Shown in pieces: positions 44,162 to 53,200 of a stretch of 64,000 nucleotides of DNA. The notes beneath the pieces were generated by a model, which worked only from the letters and a program-made list of their open reading frames with translations, was not told the origin of the DNA and ran no database searches. Position 1 is the stretch's first letter; every line of letters starts with the position of its first letter. Origin of the DNA: Myxococcales bacterium (GTDB lineage Bacteria > Myxococcota > Myxococcia > Myxococcales > Myxococcaceae); contig JACPVI010000036.1 in the NCBI GenBank assembly GCA_016191815.1, positions 20,041-84,040 on the forward strand, written 5' to 3'. A program made the position numbers and the translations under genes.

Positions 44162-45724
44162 CTACACGTTACCTCCACCCGGGGCAAAGATCGATTCGGC
44201 GGGGCGGCCGACCACCTCACGGTCCCGATCGCACTTCCCGCATCGCGGAGGGTCCTCCTCGCCGAAGTAGCGGCGGATGAACGCGCTGCGGCATCCCTCG
44301 GTCATGGCGTAGTCGGAGACCGCGGCGAGCCGCTTGGAATCTTCCCGCCTCAGAGTCTCTAGCCGCCCCGCCAGCTCACGCGAATCCAAGAGGAGCTGCT
44401 CCGGCGAAACGTTCACCGCCCAACCCGCGTCCGTCTTCCCGACGAGACCTGCCTCCTCGAGCTGAGAGCAGAGGGAGGCGCAGGTTTTGGGCGGCAGCTC
44501 GGCGGAGAGCGCCAGCGCCCTGTTGTCGGCGGGCCTCCCCTCGCGCGCCCAGGCGGCGAGCGCAAACGCCACTTTCGAGAGCTGGCGCGCATTGGGCCGG
44601 CTGCGGCCCTGGAGGAAGTCCTGGATCTCCAGATCGGCCGGATCGAACAGGAGCACACAGTGCGCCGGGTTGCCGTCCCTGCCGGCCCGGCCCGCCTCCT
44701 GGACGTATTGCTCGAGCGAGCCAGGCGCCTGGAAGTGGAGGATGTAGCGGATGTTCGGCTTGTCGATGCCCATCCCGAAGGCGCTGGTGGCGACCATCAC
44801 GATGCGGCGGGAGGGCCGCATGAACCTGCGCTGGGCCGCGGCTCGCTCCTCCGCCCTCATCTTTCCGTGGTAGCGCGCCGCCGGAATGCGCGCGCGCTCC
44901 AGGGCCCGCCACACCTGGTCCACCGCCACGGTGGTGGCGCAGTAGACGATGCCGGGCCTCCTCAGACGCTTGAGGAGGCGGCCGGCGGCCTCGTGCTTGA
45001 AGTTGCCGGGGGCAAGCTGGACCGCCAAGAGCAGGTTCTTCCGGTGGGGAGGCGCCCACACCACCAGGGGCTGGTGCAGCGCCAGCCTCAAGACGATGTC
45101 CTCGCGGACACGGGGAGTCGCCGTGGCGGTGAGGGCCAAGAGCGTCGGGCGGCCGAGCTTCTCCCGCTCGGCGCCGATCCGAAGGTACGAGGGGCGGAAG
45201 TCGTGGCCCCATTCGGAGATGCAATGCGCCTCGTCCACGCACATCAGCGCGGGCTCGGCGCGCTGGAGCAGCGGGCCCGCCTCGGCGGACTCCAACGTCT
45301 CGGGAGTGGTCAGGACGATGAGCCGCCCGCCCTTCCCGATGCGAAGCAGCGCCTCCCGCCTCTCAGCCGCCCTCAAGGTGCTGTCCAGCCGCACCACCGG
45401 CACGCCGCGCCGCCTGAGGGTGCGCTCCTGGTCGACCATCAGCGCGATCAAGGGCGAGATGACCAGGGTCGGCCGGGGGAGAAGCATCGCCGGCACCTGG
45501 TAGATGAGCGACTTGCCGAACCCCGTGGGAAGCACCACCAAGGTGTCGCGCCCGTCGAGCACCGCGGCCATCGCCCTCTGCTGCTCGGGGTGGAGCTGGG
45601 CGATGCCGAATCGCTCCCGAGCCACCCCGCGAGGCTCCTTTGCGCCGCCTCTGGCGGCCGTTGCTCTCCTGCGCCGGCGGCTCACTCCCGCCAGTGTGCG
45701 TCGGCCCGCCCAGGAGGCAAGCAT
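44162..45724 (-). CDS. recQ: RecQ-family DNA helicase (short form)
   Basis: The 520-residue helicase has motif I (LPTGFGKSLIYQVPAM), motif II as DEAH (LMCVDEAHCISEWGHDFRPSY), motif III (ALTATATP), and motifs V-VI (ATSAFGMGIDKPNIR, QEAGRAGRDG). The zinc-binding RQC part is reduced to a C...CGKC arrangement near the C-terminus (CRSAFIRRYFGEEDPPRCGKC). The winged-helix and HRDC domains of full-length RecQ are missing, as in several bacterial short forms. It unwinds DNA 3'-5' in recombination or repair. It is divergent from the glycosyltransferase gene across about 86 bp. Confidence 0.93.
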   Translation of the reverse strand: MLASWAGRRTLAGVSRRRRRATAARGGAKEPRGVARERFGIAQLHPEQQRAMAAVLDGRDTLVVLPTGFGKSLIYQVPAMLLPRPTLVISPLIALMVDQERTLRRRGVPVVRLDSTLRAAERREALLRIGKGGRLIVLTTPETLESAEAGPLLQRAEPALMCVDEAHCISEWGHDFRPSYLRIGAEREKLGRPTLLALTATATPRVREDIVLRLALHQPLVVWAPPHRKNLLLAVQLAPGNFKHEAAGRLLKRLRRPGIVYCATTVAVDQVWRALERARIPAARYHGKMRAEERAAAQRRFMRPSRRIVMVATSAFGMGIDKPNIRYILHFQAPGSLEQYVQEAGRAGRDGNPAHCVLLFDPADLEIQDFLQGRSRPNARQLSKVAFALAAWAREGRPADNRALALSAELPPKTCASLCSQLEEAGLVGKTDAGWAVNVSPEQLLLDSRELAGRLETLRREDSKRLAAVSDYAMTEGCRSAFIRRYFGEEDPPRCGKCDRDREVVGRPAESIFAPGGGNV

Positions 45725-45810
45725 TCGGCCGGCTCTCTCTGTTCAACGCCGCGCCCTCCGGTTCCCGCCTGGGGCCCTGGTGCACACCCTCGCGTTGGCG
45801 AGGTGGCAAG

Positions 45811-46863
45811 GTGCGGATCGCGCAAGTCTCTCCGCTCCACGAGAGCGTGCCGCCCGGAGGCTACGGAGGCACCGAGAGGGTCGTCTCCTACTTGACCGAG
45901 GAGCTGGTGCGCCGGGGCAACGAGGTGACCCTCTTCGCGAGCGGAGACTCTTTAACCAGCGCCCGATTGGTGCCCGCCTGCCCGCGCGCGCTGCGCACCG
46001 ATCCTTCTTGCGGCGACCGGCTCCCCTACCACGTGCTGATGCTGGAGCAGCTGATCCAGCGCGCCGAGCAATTCGACGTCGTCCACTTTCACACCGACCA
46101 CCTGCACCTCCCCGCCGCGCGGAGGCTCGAGGTGGCCTCGCTGACCACGCTTCACGGGCGGCTCGACCGGCCGGAGCTGCAGGCGCTCTTCGGAGAGTTT
46201 CCCGAATCGCCGGTGGTGTCGATCTCCGACGCCCAGCGCGGGCCGCTGCCGTGGCTGAACTGGGTCGGCACGGTGCACCACGGGCTCCCGGAGCACCTGT
46301 ACCGCTTCCGGCCGGCGGGAGGCGACTACCTGGCCTTCCTCGGCCGGGTGGCTCCGGAGAAACGCTTGGATCGCGCGATCGAGATCGCCCGGCGCAGCGG
46401 GTTCCCGCTCAAGGTGGCGGCGAAAGTCGAGCCGGCCGACCAGGTTTGCTTCGAGGGGCTCCGGCCTCGGCTTTCGGAGCCCCACGTCGAGTTCCTGGGG
46501 GAGATCGGCGAGGCGCAGAAGGCGGAGCTTTTGGGACACGCCCTGGGGCTTTTGTTCCCCATCGACTGGCCAGAGCCTTTCGGGCTGGTGATGATCGAAT
46601 CGCTGGCCTGCGGGACGCCGGTGGTGGCGTACCGGTGCGGGTCCGTTCCCGAGGTGGTCGAGCACGGGGTCACCGGGTTCGTGGTCGACGGAGTGGAAGC
46701 CGCGGTGGAGGCGTGCCGCAGGCTGGGCGAGATCGATCGGCGCCGCTGCCGGCTGGAGTTCGAGCGCCGCTTCGCTGCCCGGCGGATGGCGGACGACTAC
46801 CTCCGGCTGTACGCGCAGCTCCTCGGGCGCGCCGATGCCCAAAGAGCGCAGGAATCGCCGTGA
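45811..46863 (+). CDS. GT4-type glycosyltransferase
   Basis: The 350-residue enzyme starts at GTG 45811 (VRIAQVSPLHESVPPGGYGGTERVV), because upstream codons overlap the divergent recQ region. It has the N-terminal GGTE loop, the central FLGRVAPEKRLDRAIEIA motif and the acceptor/UDP-binding EPFGLVMIESLACGTPVVAYR block (EX7E). This is typical of GT-B retaining family 4 enzymes. Its stop overlaps the GTG of the debranching enzyme (GTGA). The pair suggests alpha-glucan or trehalose-like metabolism, or glycosylation of a storage polymer. Confidence 0.9.
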   Translation: MRIAQVSPLHESVPPGGYGGTERVVSYLTEELVRRGNEVTLFASGDSLTSARLVPACPRALRTDPSCGDRLPYHVLMLEQLIQRAEQFDVVHFHTDHLHLPAARRLEVASLTTLHGRLDRPELQALFGEFPESPVVSISDAQRGPLPWLNWVGTVHHGLPEHLYRFRPAGGDYLAFLGRVAPEKRLDRAIEIARRSGFPLKVAAKVEPADQVCFEGLRPRLSEPHVEFLGEIGEAQKAELLGHALGLLFPIDWPEPFGLVMIESLACGTPVVAYRCGSVPEVVEHGVTGFVVDGVEAAVEACRRLGEIDRRRCRLEFERRFAARRMADDYLRLYAQLLGRADAQRAQESP

Positions 46864-49022
46864 AGGAAGTCATCCAGCTCGAGGACCGCTACTACATCCT
46901 CGCCACCGCCGCCCACGACGAGCGGACCAGGGTGCTCAAGCACGGCGACACCTTCGGCCTCTTCAACCGCAGCGGCAACATTCGCGACCTGGGGCTCGGC
47001 GACCAGGGCCTCTACCACCAAGGGACACGGTTCCTCTCCAGGCTCGAGCTGAAGCTCTCCGGCTTGAGGCCGCTCTTGCTCAGCTCGAGCGTGGTGGAGA
47101 ACAACGCTCTGCTCGCGGTCGACCTCACCAACCCGGATCTTCCCCAGGGCGGGAGGCTGTCGGTGGCACGGGGCACGCTCCACCTCTTCCGCTCGAAGCT
47201 GCTCGGCGACGGCACCTGCCACGAGCGGATCCGCCTGCACAACTACGGGGAGCGCGCAGTCGAGGTGGAGCTGACCGTCGAGTTCGAGGCCGACTTCCTC
47301 GACATCTTCGAGGTCCGCGGCACCCGTCGGCGGCGGCGCGGCGAGATGCTGGAGCCACGCTTCGACACCGCCGGAATCTCGCTCGCCTACCAGGGCCTCG
47401 ACGGTGTCCTGCGCCAGGCCCGGCTGACCTTCGACCCCAAGCCGGCTCAGCTTCTCCCAGACCGGCTGGGACTCCCGATCCGCCTCGAGCCCCAAGAGGA
47501 GCGGAGCTTCTACCTCACCCTCCAGTGCACGCTGGGCGCCGAGGCGGGCGCGCCCGCGCCGTACGAGCGAGCGTACCGGAGCGCGGCCGCTTCCCTTCGC
47601 GCGCTCGAAGAGACCGAGTGCCGCCTCGGCACCTCGAGCCCCGCTTTCGACGAGTGGCTGCAGCGCTCGGCGGCGGACCTGCGAATGATGGTCACCCAAA
47701 CCCCCCACGGCCCCTACCCGTACGCCGGGGTGCCCTGGTACAGCACGCCCTTCGGCCGCGACGCGCTGATCACCTCGATGCAGGCCCTATGGTGGAATCC
47801 CGCGCTCGCCAAGGGAGTGCTCCGCTTCCTGGCGGCGAACCAGGCCGAGCGGCTCGAGCCAGAGCGAGACGCGGAGCCCGGGAAGATCGTGCACGAGCTG
47901 AGGCTGGGCGAGATGGCCGCCCTGGGGGAGATCCCCTTTGGCCGCTACTTCGGCACCGCCGACGCTACCCCGTTGTTCGTCTGGCTCGCGGGCGAGTACC
48001 ACCGGGCCACCGGGGACGAGGCGCTCATCGGCGAGCTGTGGGGGAGCGTCGAGGCGGCCCTCTCATGGATGGGCACCTACGGCGATCCCGATCGCGACGG
48101 CTTCATCGAGTACCAGCGCCGGGCCGAGAAGGGGCTGGCCAACCACGGCTGGAAGGATTCGCCGGACTCGGTCTTCCACGCAGACGGGCGGCTGGCCGAG
48201 GGGCCGATCGCGCTCTGCGAGGTCCAGGCGTACGCCTATGCGGCCTGGAGGCACGGCGCGCGGCTCGCCGCCGCCCTTCGAAAGACGAAGCTGGCCCGCG
48301 ACTTCTCGGCCGAGGCTGACCGCCTGCGCACGCGCTTCGAGCGGACCTTCTGGAGCGAAGAGCTTTCCAGCTACGCGCTGGCCCTCGACGGGGAGAAGCG
48401 CCCGTGCCTGGTCAAGGCCTCGAACGCCGGGCACTGCCTCTTCGCGGGCATCGCCTCGGCGGCCCGCGCCGAGCGGGCCGCGCGGACGCTCACCGCGCCG
48501 GAGTTCTTCTCGGGGTGGGGTATCCGCACCGTCGCCGAGGGAGAAGCCCGCTACAACCCGATGTCCTACCACAACGGCTCGGTGTGGCCGCACGACAGCG
48601 CCATCGTCGCCGCGGGCCTGGCGCGGTACGGCATGCACGCGCTCGCGCTGCGGATCTTCGAGGCCCTGTTCGACGCAAGCCTGTACTTCGAGCTGCGCCG
48701 CGTGCCGGAGCTGTTCTGCGGTCTGGTCCGGCGGCCCAGCGAGGGCCCGACGCTCTACCCGGTCGCGTGCTCGCCGCAGGCGTGGGCCTCCGTGGCGGTG
48801 TTCATGCTCCTTGGGGCGTGCCTCGGCATGGAGCTGGACGGAGTGGGCGGCCAGCTCAGGTTCCGCAGCCCCTCGCTGCCCGCGTTCCTCGACGAGGTCC
48901 GCATCGAGGGGCTACGGGTTGGCAAGGCGGTGGTGGATCTCGTCTTCCACCGCTACCCGGAGGGAGCCGGAGTCAACGTGCTCCGGCGCGAGGGCACTCT
49001 GGAGGTGGCGATCGTCAAGTAG
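46860..49022 (+). CDS. glycogen debranching enzyme-type amylo-alpha-1,6-glucosidase
   Basis: The 720-residue protein begins at GTG 46860 (GTGA-coupled). The N-terminal beta-rich domain (about 1-220: LKHGDTFGLFNRSGNIRDLG, YHQGTRFLSRLELKL) is that of glycogen-debranching N-terminal domains. The C-terminal (alpha/alpha)6 barrel has GVPWYSTPFGRDALITSMQALW, NHGWKDSPDSVFHADG and YHNGSVWPHDSAIVAAGL, characteristic of GDE_C/GH-type debranchers. It should remove alpha-1,6 branches from glycogen-like glucan. It has no signal peptide and is likely cytoplasmic. Confidence 0.9.
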   Translation: MKEVIQLEDRYYILATAAHDERTRVLKHGDTFGLFNRSGNIRDLGLGDQGLYHQGTRFLSRLELKLSGLRPLLLSSSVVENNALLAVDLTNPDLPQGGRLSVARGTLHLFRSKLLGDGTCHERIRLHNYGERAVEVELTVEFEADFLDIFEVRGTRRRRRGEMLEPRFDTAGISLAYQGLDGVLRQARLTFDPKPAQLLPDRLGLPIRLEPQEERSFYLTLQCTLGAEAGAPAPYERAYRSAAASLRALEETECRLGTSSPAFDEWLQRSAADLRMMVTQTPHGPYPYAGVPWYSTPFGRDALITSMQALWWNPALAKGVLRFLAANQAERLEPERDAEPGKIVHELRLGEMAALGEIPFGRYFGTADATPLFVWLAGEYHRATGDEALIGELWGSVEAALSWMGTYGDPDRDGFIEYQRRAEKGLANHGWKDSPDSVFHADGRLAEGPIALCEVQAYAYAAWRHGARLAAALRKTKLARDFSAEADRLRTRFERTFWSEELSSYALALDGEKRPCLVKASNAGHCLFAGIASAARAERAARTLTAPEFFSGWGIRTVAEGEARYNPMSYHNGSVWPHDSAIVAAGLARYGMHALALRIFEALFDASLYFELRRVPELFCGLVRRPSEGPTLYPVACSPQAWASVAVFMLLGACLGMELDGVGGQLRFRSPSLPAFLDEVRIEGLRVGKAVVDLVFHRYPEGAGVNVLRREGTLEVAIVK

Positions 49023-49117
49023 GCGCCCCGACGCTCGCCGGCAACGCGCACGGGCGAGCGGGCGGCCCTTCACGCGGCGCGGGAACGACCGCAGCTTTGG
49101 CCCACAGGAGGTCGGCG

Positions 49118-49867
49118 ATGGCGCGCATCCAAGACGGCCCGGAGCAAATCGAGCACCACGAGCGGCACCCGCGCGACCGGCTCGGCCGGCCGCTCCCCAA
49201 GGGGACGCCGAATGAGCTGCCGATGCCCGTGGAGCCCGGGGAGCTGGCGAGCTCTCCGGCGGAGGCCTTCGGCTTCGCGGCGCTCCTCTTCGACCTCGGC
49301 CGTTTCTTCGAGGCCCACGAGTTCTTCGAGTACCTCTGGAAGTCGAAGGCGACGCGCGAGGAGGACCGCGCCTTCTGGCAGGGAGTCACCCAACTCGCCG
49401 CCGCCCTCTGCCACCTCCAAAGGCACAACCGGCCCGGCGCCTTCACCCTGCTCGGTCGCGCCACAGAGAACCTGCGCTGCTACCCATCGGTGCACCTGGG
49501 CGTGGACAACCGCGAGTTGCAGTGCATCGCCAGGGAGGCGGCTCGAGAGATCAAGCGCGGGCAGCCGGTCAGCTTCACGCGCTTCCCACTGGCCAAGGAG
49601 CGATCCGGACGAATGGACACGCTGCTCGCGGCCACCGCGCTGGCCGGCATCGCCGACGCGGTGTGGATGGCGGCCCATCCGAAGAGCTGGTGCGCATTCT
49701 GGTCGCGCGCGCTGGGCGGCATCGGCAACAGCCGCGCCGTTTCCTGGCCGGTCGCCGCGATCGAGCTGGGGCTGTCCGCCCTCTTCCTGGTCCGTCATTG
49801 GCCCCGGCCTCCCGCGGCGATCTCCGCCGCCGGCCGGGCGCTTACACTGGGCACCGCCCGCGCCTGA
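49118..49867 (+). CDS. DUF309 protein with appended two-segment membrane tail
   Basis: The 249-residue protein starts after a strong AGGAGGT site. Residues about 45-165 are DUF309: LFDLGRFFEAHEFFEYLW, FWQGVTQLAAALCHLQRHNRPGA, LGRATENLRCYP. After residue 165 a methionine begins a second block with two hydrophobic segments (LLAATALAGIADAVWMAA and VAAIELGLSALFLVRHW). A fusion or an internal start for a small membrane protein is possible. The gene ends just before the promoter of the riboswitch. No terminator is visible between its stop and that promoter. Confidence 0.8.
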   Translation: MARIQDGPEQIEHHERHPRDRLGRPLPKGTPNELPMPVEPGELASSPAEAFGFAALLFDLGRFFEAHEFFEYLWKSKATREEDRAFWQGVTQLAAALCHLQRHNRPGAFTLLGRATENLRCYPSVHLGVDNRELQCIAREAAREIKRGQPVSFTRFPLAKERSGRMDTLLAATALAGIADAVWMAAHPKSWCAFWSRALGGIGNSRAVSWPVAAIELGLSALFLVRHWPRPPAAISAAGRALTLGTARA

Positions 49868-49876
49868 CCGCCTACA

Positions 49877-49905
49877 TTGACAAGTTGAAAATGTCTCGTT
49901 TAACG
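49877..49905 (+). promoter_or_regulatory. promoter of the riboswitch-led locus
   Basis: TTGACA (49877-49882), a 17-bp spacer and TTAACG (49900-49905) form a sigma-70-type promoter with a perfect -35 and a weak -10. Transcription would begin near 49911-49912, which is exactly where the closing helix of the riboswitch starts. That agreement makes the assignment better than its -10 alone would allow. Confidence 0.6.
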
Positions 49906-49911
49906 TTCGCG

Positions 49912-49990
49912 GGTCGCGAAAAGGCAATCCCGCGTCGGCGGGAGCGCAAAGCCACTGGCGGAGACCCCGCTCGAAGGGCTGCCGAATGAC
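49912..49990 (+). promoter_or_regulatory. GEMM-I (c-di-GMP-I) riboswitch
   Basis: The RNA has the signature blocks of GEMM-I in order: AAGGCAATCC (49921-49930), a P1b hairpin CCCGC/GCGGG (49929-49942), AGCGCAAAGCC (49943-49953), a second hairpin with GCGG/CCGC (49958-49970), and GGGCTGCCGAATG (49976-49988), the equivalent of GGGUUACCGAUGG. A closing helix GGTCGC/GCTGCC can be drawn. By alignment to the Vibrio Vc2 RNA the G that contacts one guanine (G20) is G49923, and C46/A47 are kept, so c-di-GMP rather than cGAMP is the expected ligand. The P1b loop is GTCG, not a GNRA tetraloop. It lies upstream of two terminators and the kinase-receptor gene. Confidence 0.75.
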
Positions 49991-50002
49991 GAGAGACTTC
50001 AG

Positions 50003-50053
50003 AATCCCCCGCGTGTCTCGGCCGAAGGCCGGCACCGGGGGATTTTTGTTTTT
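50003..50053 (+). terminator. intrinsic terminator, expression platform of the riboswitch
   Basis: A perfect 8-bp stem (AATCCCCC, 50003-50010, with GGGGGATT, 50037-50044) encloses an inner GGCC-GAA-GGCC hairpin and is followed by TTTTTGTTTTT. It begins about 15 bases after the riboswitch. The loop contains GTGTCTCGG, partly complementary to GAGAGAC just 3' of the riboswitch, so an alternative antiterminator can be drawn. Ligand-controlled termination is inferred. Confidence 0.8.
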
Positions 50054-50196
50054 GCATCCATGTGCATGAAGGAGGGATCCGCCCCGCACCCTGATTTGAC
50101 ATAACGACTTCGAAACAGAGCACGTCTCCGCGCCGCGCCGTGGGCGGGCGGGGGCACGCAGAGCCAAGCGTGTGGCGCCGTGAGGCGCCGCCAGGC

Positions 50197-50263
50197 GGGC
50201 CGCCAAGTCGCCTCATCTCCCACGCGGGGGAACGAGGCGGCGATGGCGGCCCGATTTTTTTTT
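50197..50263 (+). terminator. second strong hairpin with nine T's before the kinase-receptor gene
   Basis: GGGCCGCC (50197-50204) pairs perfectly with GGCGGCCC (50245-50252). An inner stem TCGCCTC (50208-50214) pairs with GAGGCG plus CGA (50234-50243, one bulge). After GA come nine T's (50255-50263). This is a textbook intrinsic terminator but it contains the only upstream ATG (50243). A clean AAGGGAGG site follows at 50269-50276 before TTG 50282, so the hairpin probably belongs to the leader. Confidence 0.7.
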
Positions 50264-50281
50264 GACGGAAGGGAGGCGTCC

Positions 50282-53200
50282 TTGGAAGGAACGATTGGTC
50301 GTTACCGGATCCTGGCCCACCTCGGCTCGGGGTCGGTGGGCGAGGTCTACCTGGCCGTGCGAGAGGGGTGGTGGAGGCGGAAGCCAGTCGCCCTCAAGTG
50401 CCTCCGCGCGGCGCTCGCCCGCGACTTCGAGGCGCAGCTCGCCTTCGCCGACGAGGCCCGCTTGCTTGCCCGGGTGCGGCACCCGCGCATCGCCAGGCTG
50501 CTCGGCACCGGAAGCCACCGTGGCCTGCCTTTCCACGTCCTCGAGTACGCCCCCGGCCCCACGCTGTTCGAGGTGATGGCGCGCCTGCGGAGTCTCGGCG
50601 CCAACCCGCCGGCGGCCGCGGTGGTGTCGTTGGGAGTGGATCTCCTCGACGCCCTGAGCGCGGCCCACGAGGCCATCGGCTCGGACGGTCTCCCGCTCGC
50701 TGCGGTGCACCGCGACGTGACGCCGAGAAACCTCATCCTCTGCACCGACGGCGCCTGCAAGCTGACCGACTTCGGCCTGGCGCGCTTCAGGCTGCAGTCC
50801 CACCACACCCTGGACGGAGAGCTGCGGGGGACCGCCGCCTACCTCGCCCCGGAGCAGCTTCACGCCGCCTTCGACGCCCGCGCCGATCTCTGGTCGGCCG
50901 CGGTGGTGCTCTTCGAGCTTTCCACGCTGCGAAACCCCTTCGAAGGAGAGTGCGAGTTGGAGAGTCTCCTCAACGCGAGCCGGCGGGAGGTGCCCTCCTT
51001 GGCCGTCCAGCGCCGCGACTTCCCCCCGGGCCTGAGCGCCGCGATCGAGGCCGGGCTGGATCGCGATCCCCGCCGGAGATTCCAGACCGCTCGCGAATTC
51101 CGAGGGGCCCTGCTCCGGCTTTGCCCGCGGAGGAAGTCGAGAGAATCGGCGAGGGAGTTGGTCCGGCTCGCCTTCCCCGGCGGCTGGCCCGAAGCCGGAC
51201 ATTTCCTGAGGCGGGCGGGATTGGCGCTGGCGGCGATCCTGTTGGCCGCCGCGCCGGCCCGCGCGCAGCCGGCCGCCCCCGCCGAAGGCCGCACCGCAGC
51301 GCACGATGAGGTCGACTCCGCCCTGGTCGATGACGCGCGCAACCACCCGGTGGTCACCGCCAGCGGCGTGGCGGAGGCCCAGGCGCTCGCCTCGGCCAAT
51401 GTCACCACGGTCGGCTGGGAGGAGATCTCCCGGCGGCGCTACCGGTCGCTGGGGGAGATCCTCGCCGACATCCCCGGCCTGTACGTCGTGGACGATCTGG
51501 TGCTCCCCTCCTTGGGCGTGCGGGGGGTGACCGGCGGGCTGCGCGCCGGCACCCGGATCGTCAAGGTGATGGTGAACGGGGTGCCAGTGGGGTTCAGGCC
51601 TGAGCTGACCGCCTTCCTCGGCCCCGAGTACATCCCGGTGCAGATGATCGAGCGCGTCGAGGTGGCCAAGGGGCCGCTCTCGGCGCTCTACGGGGCCAAC
51701 GCCTTCATCGCCACGGTCAACGTGATCACCCGCCCGCAGGCCGGCTCGGCGCTGGTGATGGAGACGAGCGCCCGCGCGATGGCCCACTCGGGCGGGACCG
51801 GCTTCGGAGGCTCCCTTTTGGGAGGCTTCAGCGACGGGCGTCACTCCCTGCTCGTCGCCGCGGTGGGCGAGCAGCTCGATCGATCTGGGCTCTCCGTGCC
51901 CCGCACCTTCCCGGAGCAGGATCCGGAGCTCTCCCGCTACCGGCCGTTCTTCGCCGGCGCCAGCGCCGACGACCTCGCCGCTCCGCGCGGGCTCTTCGCC
52001 CAGTACGCCGGGACGTCGGCGATCGGTGCCCTCTCGCTGCAGGGCGGCTTCCAGCTCCTCGACGCGATGGGCGAGTTCCAGCTCAACTCGGTGATGACCC
52101 ATCAGAGCCGGGAGGCGCTGGAGAATCTCTGGGCGAGCGCCCGCCACGAGCGAGCCTGGTCGAAGGACGTCTCCAGCTCCGCCTGGGCGGCCTGGTCGAA
52201 GGGAAGCCCGGGCACGGACGAGCGGCTGTTCCTCACCGGCACCCAGCAGGCCTTCTATCGAAGAGGCTACGGGTACTGGGCGGTCGACGGAGGGGCCGAG
52301 GTGACGGTGCTCGCGAAGAGCGAGCTTTCGCTCAAGGGCGGCCTGGACTTCAACCACGAGCAGCAGCGAGTCCTCCACTTCGTCTACACCCCGCCGCTCG
52401 CGGCCGCCCGGGCCGGCGAGCCCACTGCGCTGGTCGGGCCCAGCGACCGCCTGGACGTCGCGCTGGACAACTTCGGAGCCTACTTCCAGGGCACCTTCGA
52501 ACCAGGCGCGGACCTCCGCCTCACCGGAAACCTGCGCCTCGACGTGCCGAGCTTCTTCCCGGCCCAGCCGACCTGGAGGCTGGCCGCCGCGCGGCGCTGG
52601 AGCGACTGGCTCACCACCAAGGCCGTGCTCGGCCAGGCTTACCAAACCCCGTCGGCCACCTTGCTCTTCGGCCTGCCCGGGTTCGGCAGCGCCAACAACG
52701 TGATCGGCAACCGGACGCTGAGCAACGTCCTGCCGCTCTCGCCCCAGAAGGTGAACAGCGTCGAGCTGGCGGCGAGCGTCCAGCTCTTCGGGCGGCTGGC
52801 GGTGGAGGCCGCGGTCTATGGCCAGCAGGTGGACGAGAAGATCGAGTTCGTCCAGTCGGGCAGCAACTTCTACGCCCGAAACCAGGGGCAAGAGCAGGGA
52901 GTGGGCGGGGAGGCGATCCTCCACCTCGCGCTCGGCCGCCTCACCGCCTCGGGCTCGGCCGAGGTGGTCCGCGCCTTCTCCGACGGCGCACTCAGGGCGA
53001 GGCCTCCTCCCTTGTACCCCTCGCACCGCTTCACCGCCGAGCTGAACCTCGCCCTGCCGGAGGTGCACCTCGCCGCCTCCGGCCGTCTGAGCCAGGTGGG
53101 CCCGCGCGGCTCGTCGCAGAGCAACGCCTACCTCAACAACGACACGCCCTACTCGCTGCCGGCCTACACCACGGTCGACCTCCACCTCTCCACCGTGGGC

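Noticed and set aside
49893..49999. Longer outer helix GTCTCGT/ACGAGAGAC for the riboswitch
   Set aside because: Its 5' strand lies inside the promoter spacer and would not be transcribed.
50066..50104. Twelve-codon ORF in the kinase-receptor leader
   Set aside because: No ribosome site, and it falls between two terminator structures; chance ORF.
50096..50124. Second promoter (TTGACA) inside the leader
   Set aside because: The -35 is perfect but the -10 position reads AGCACG; not strong enough to list as a feature.
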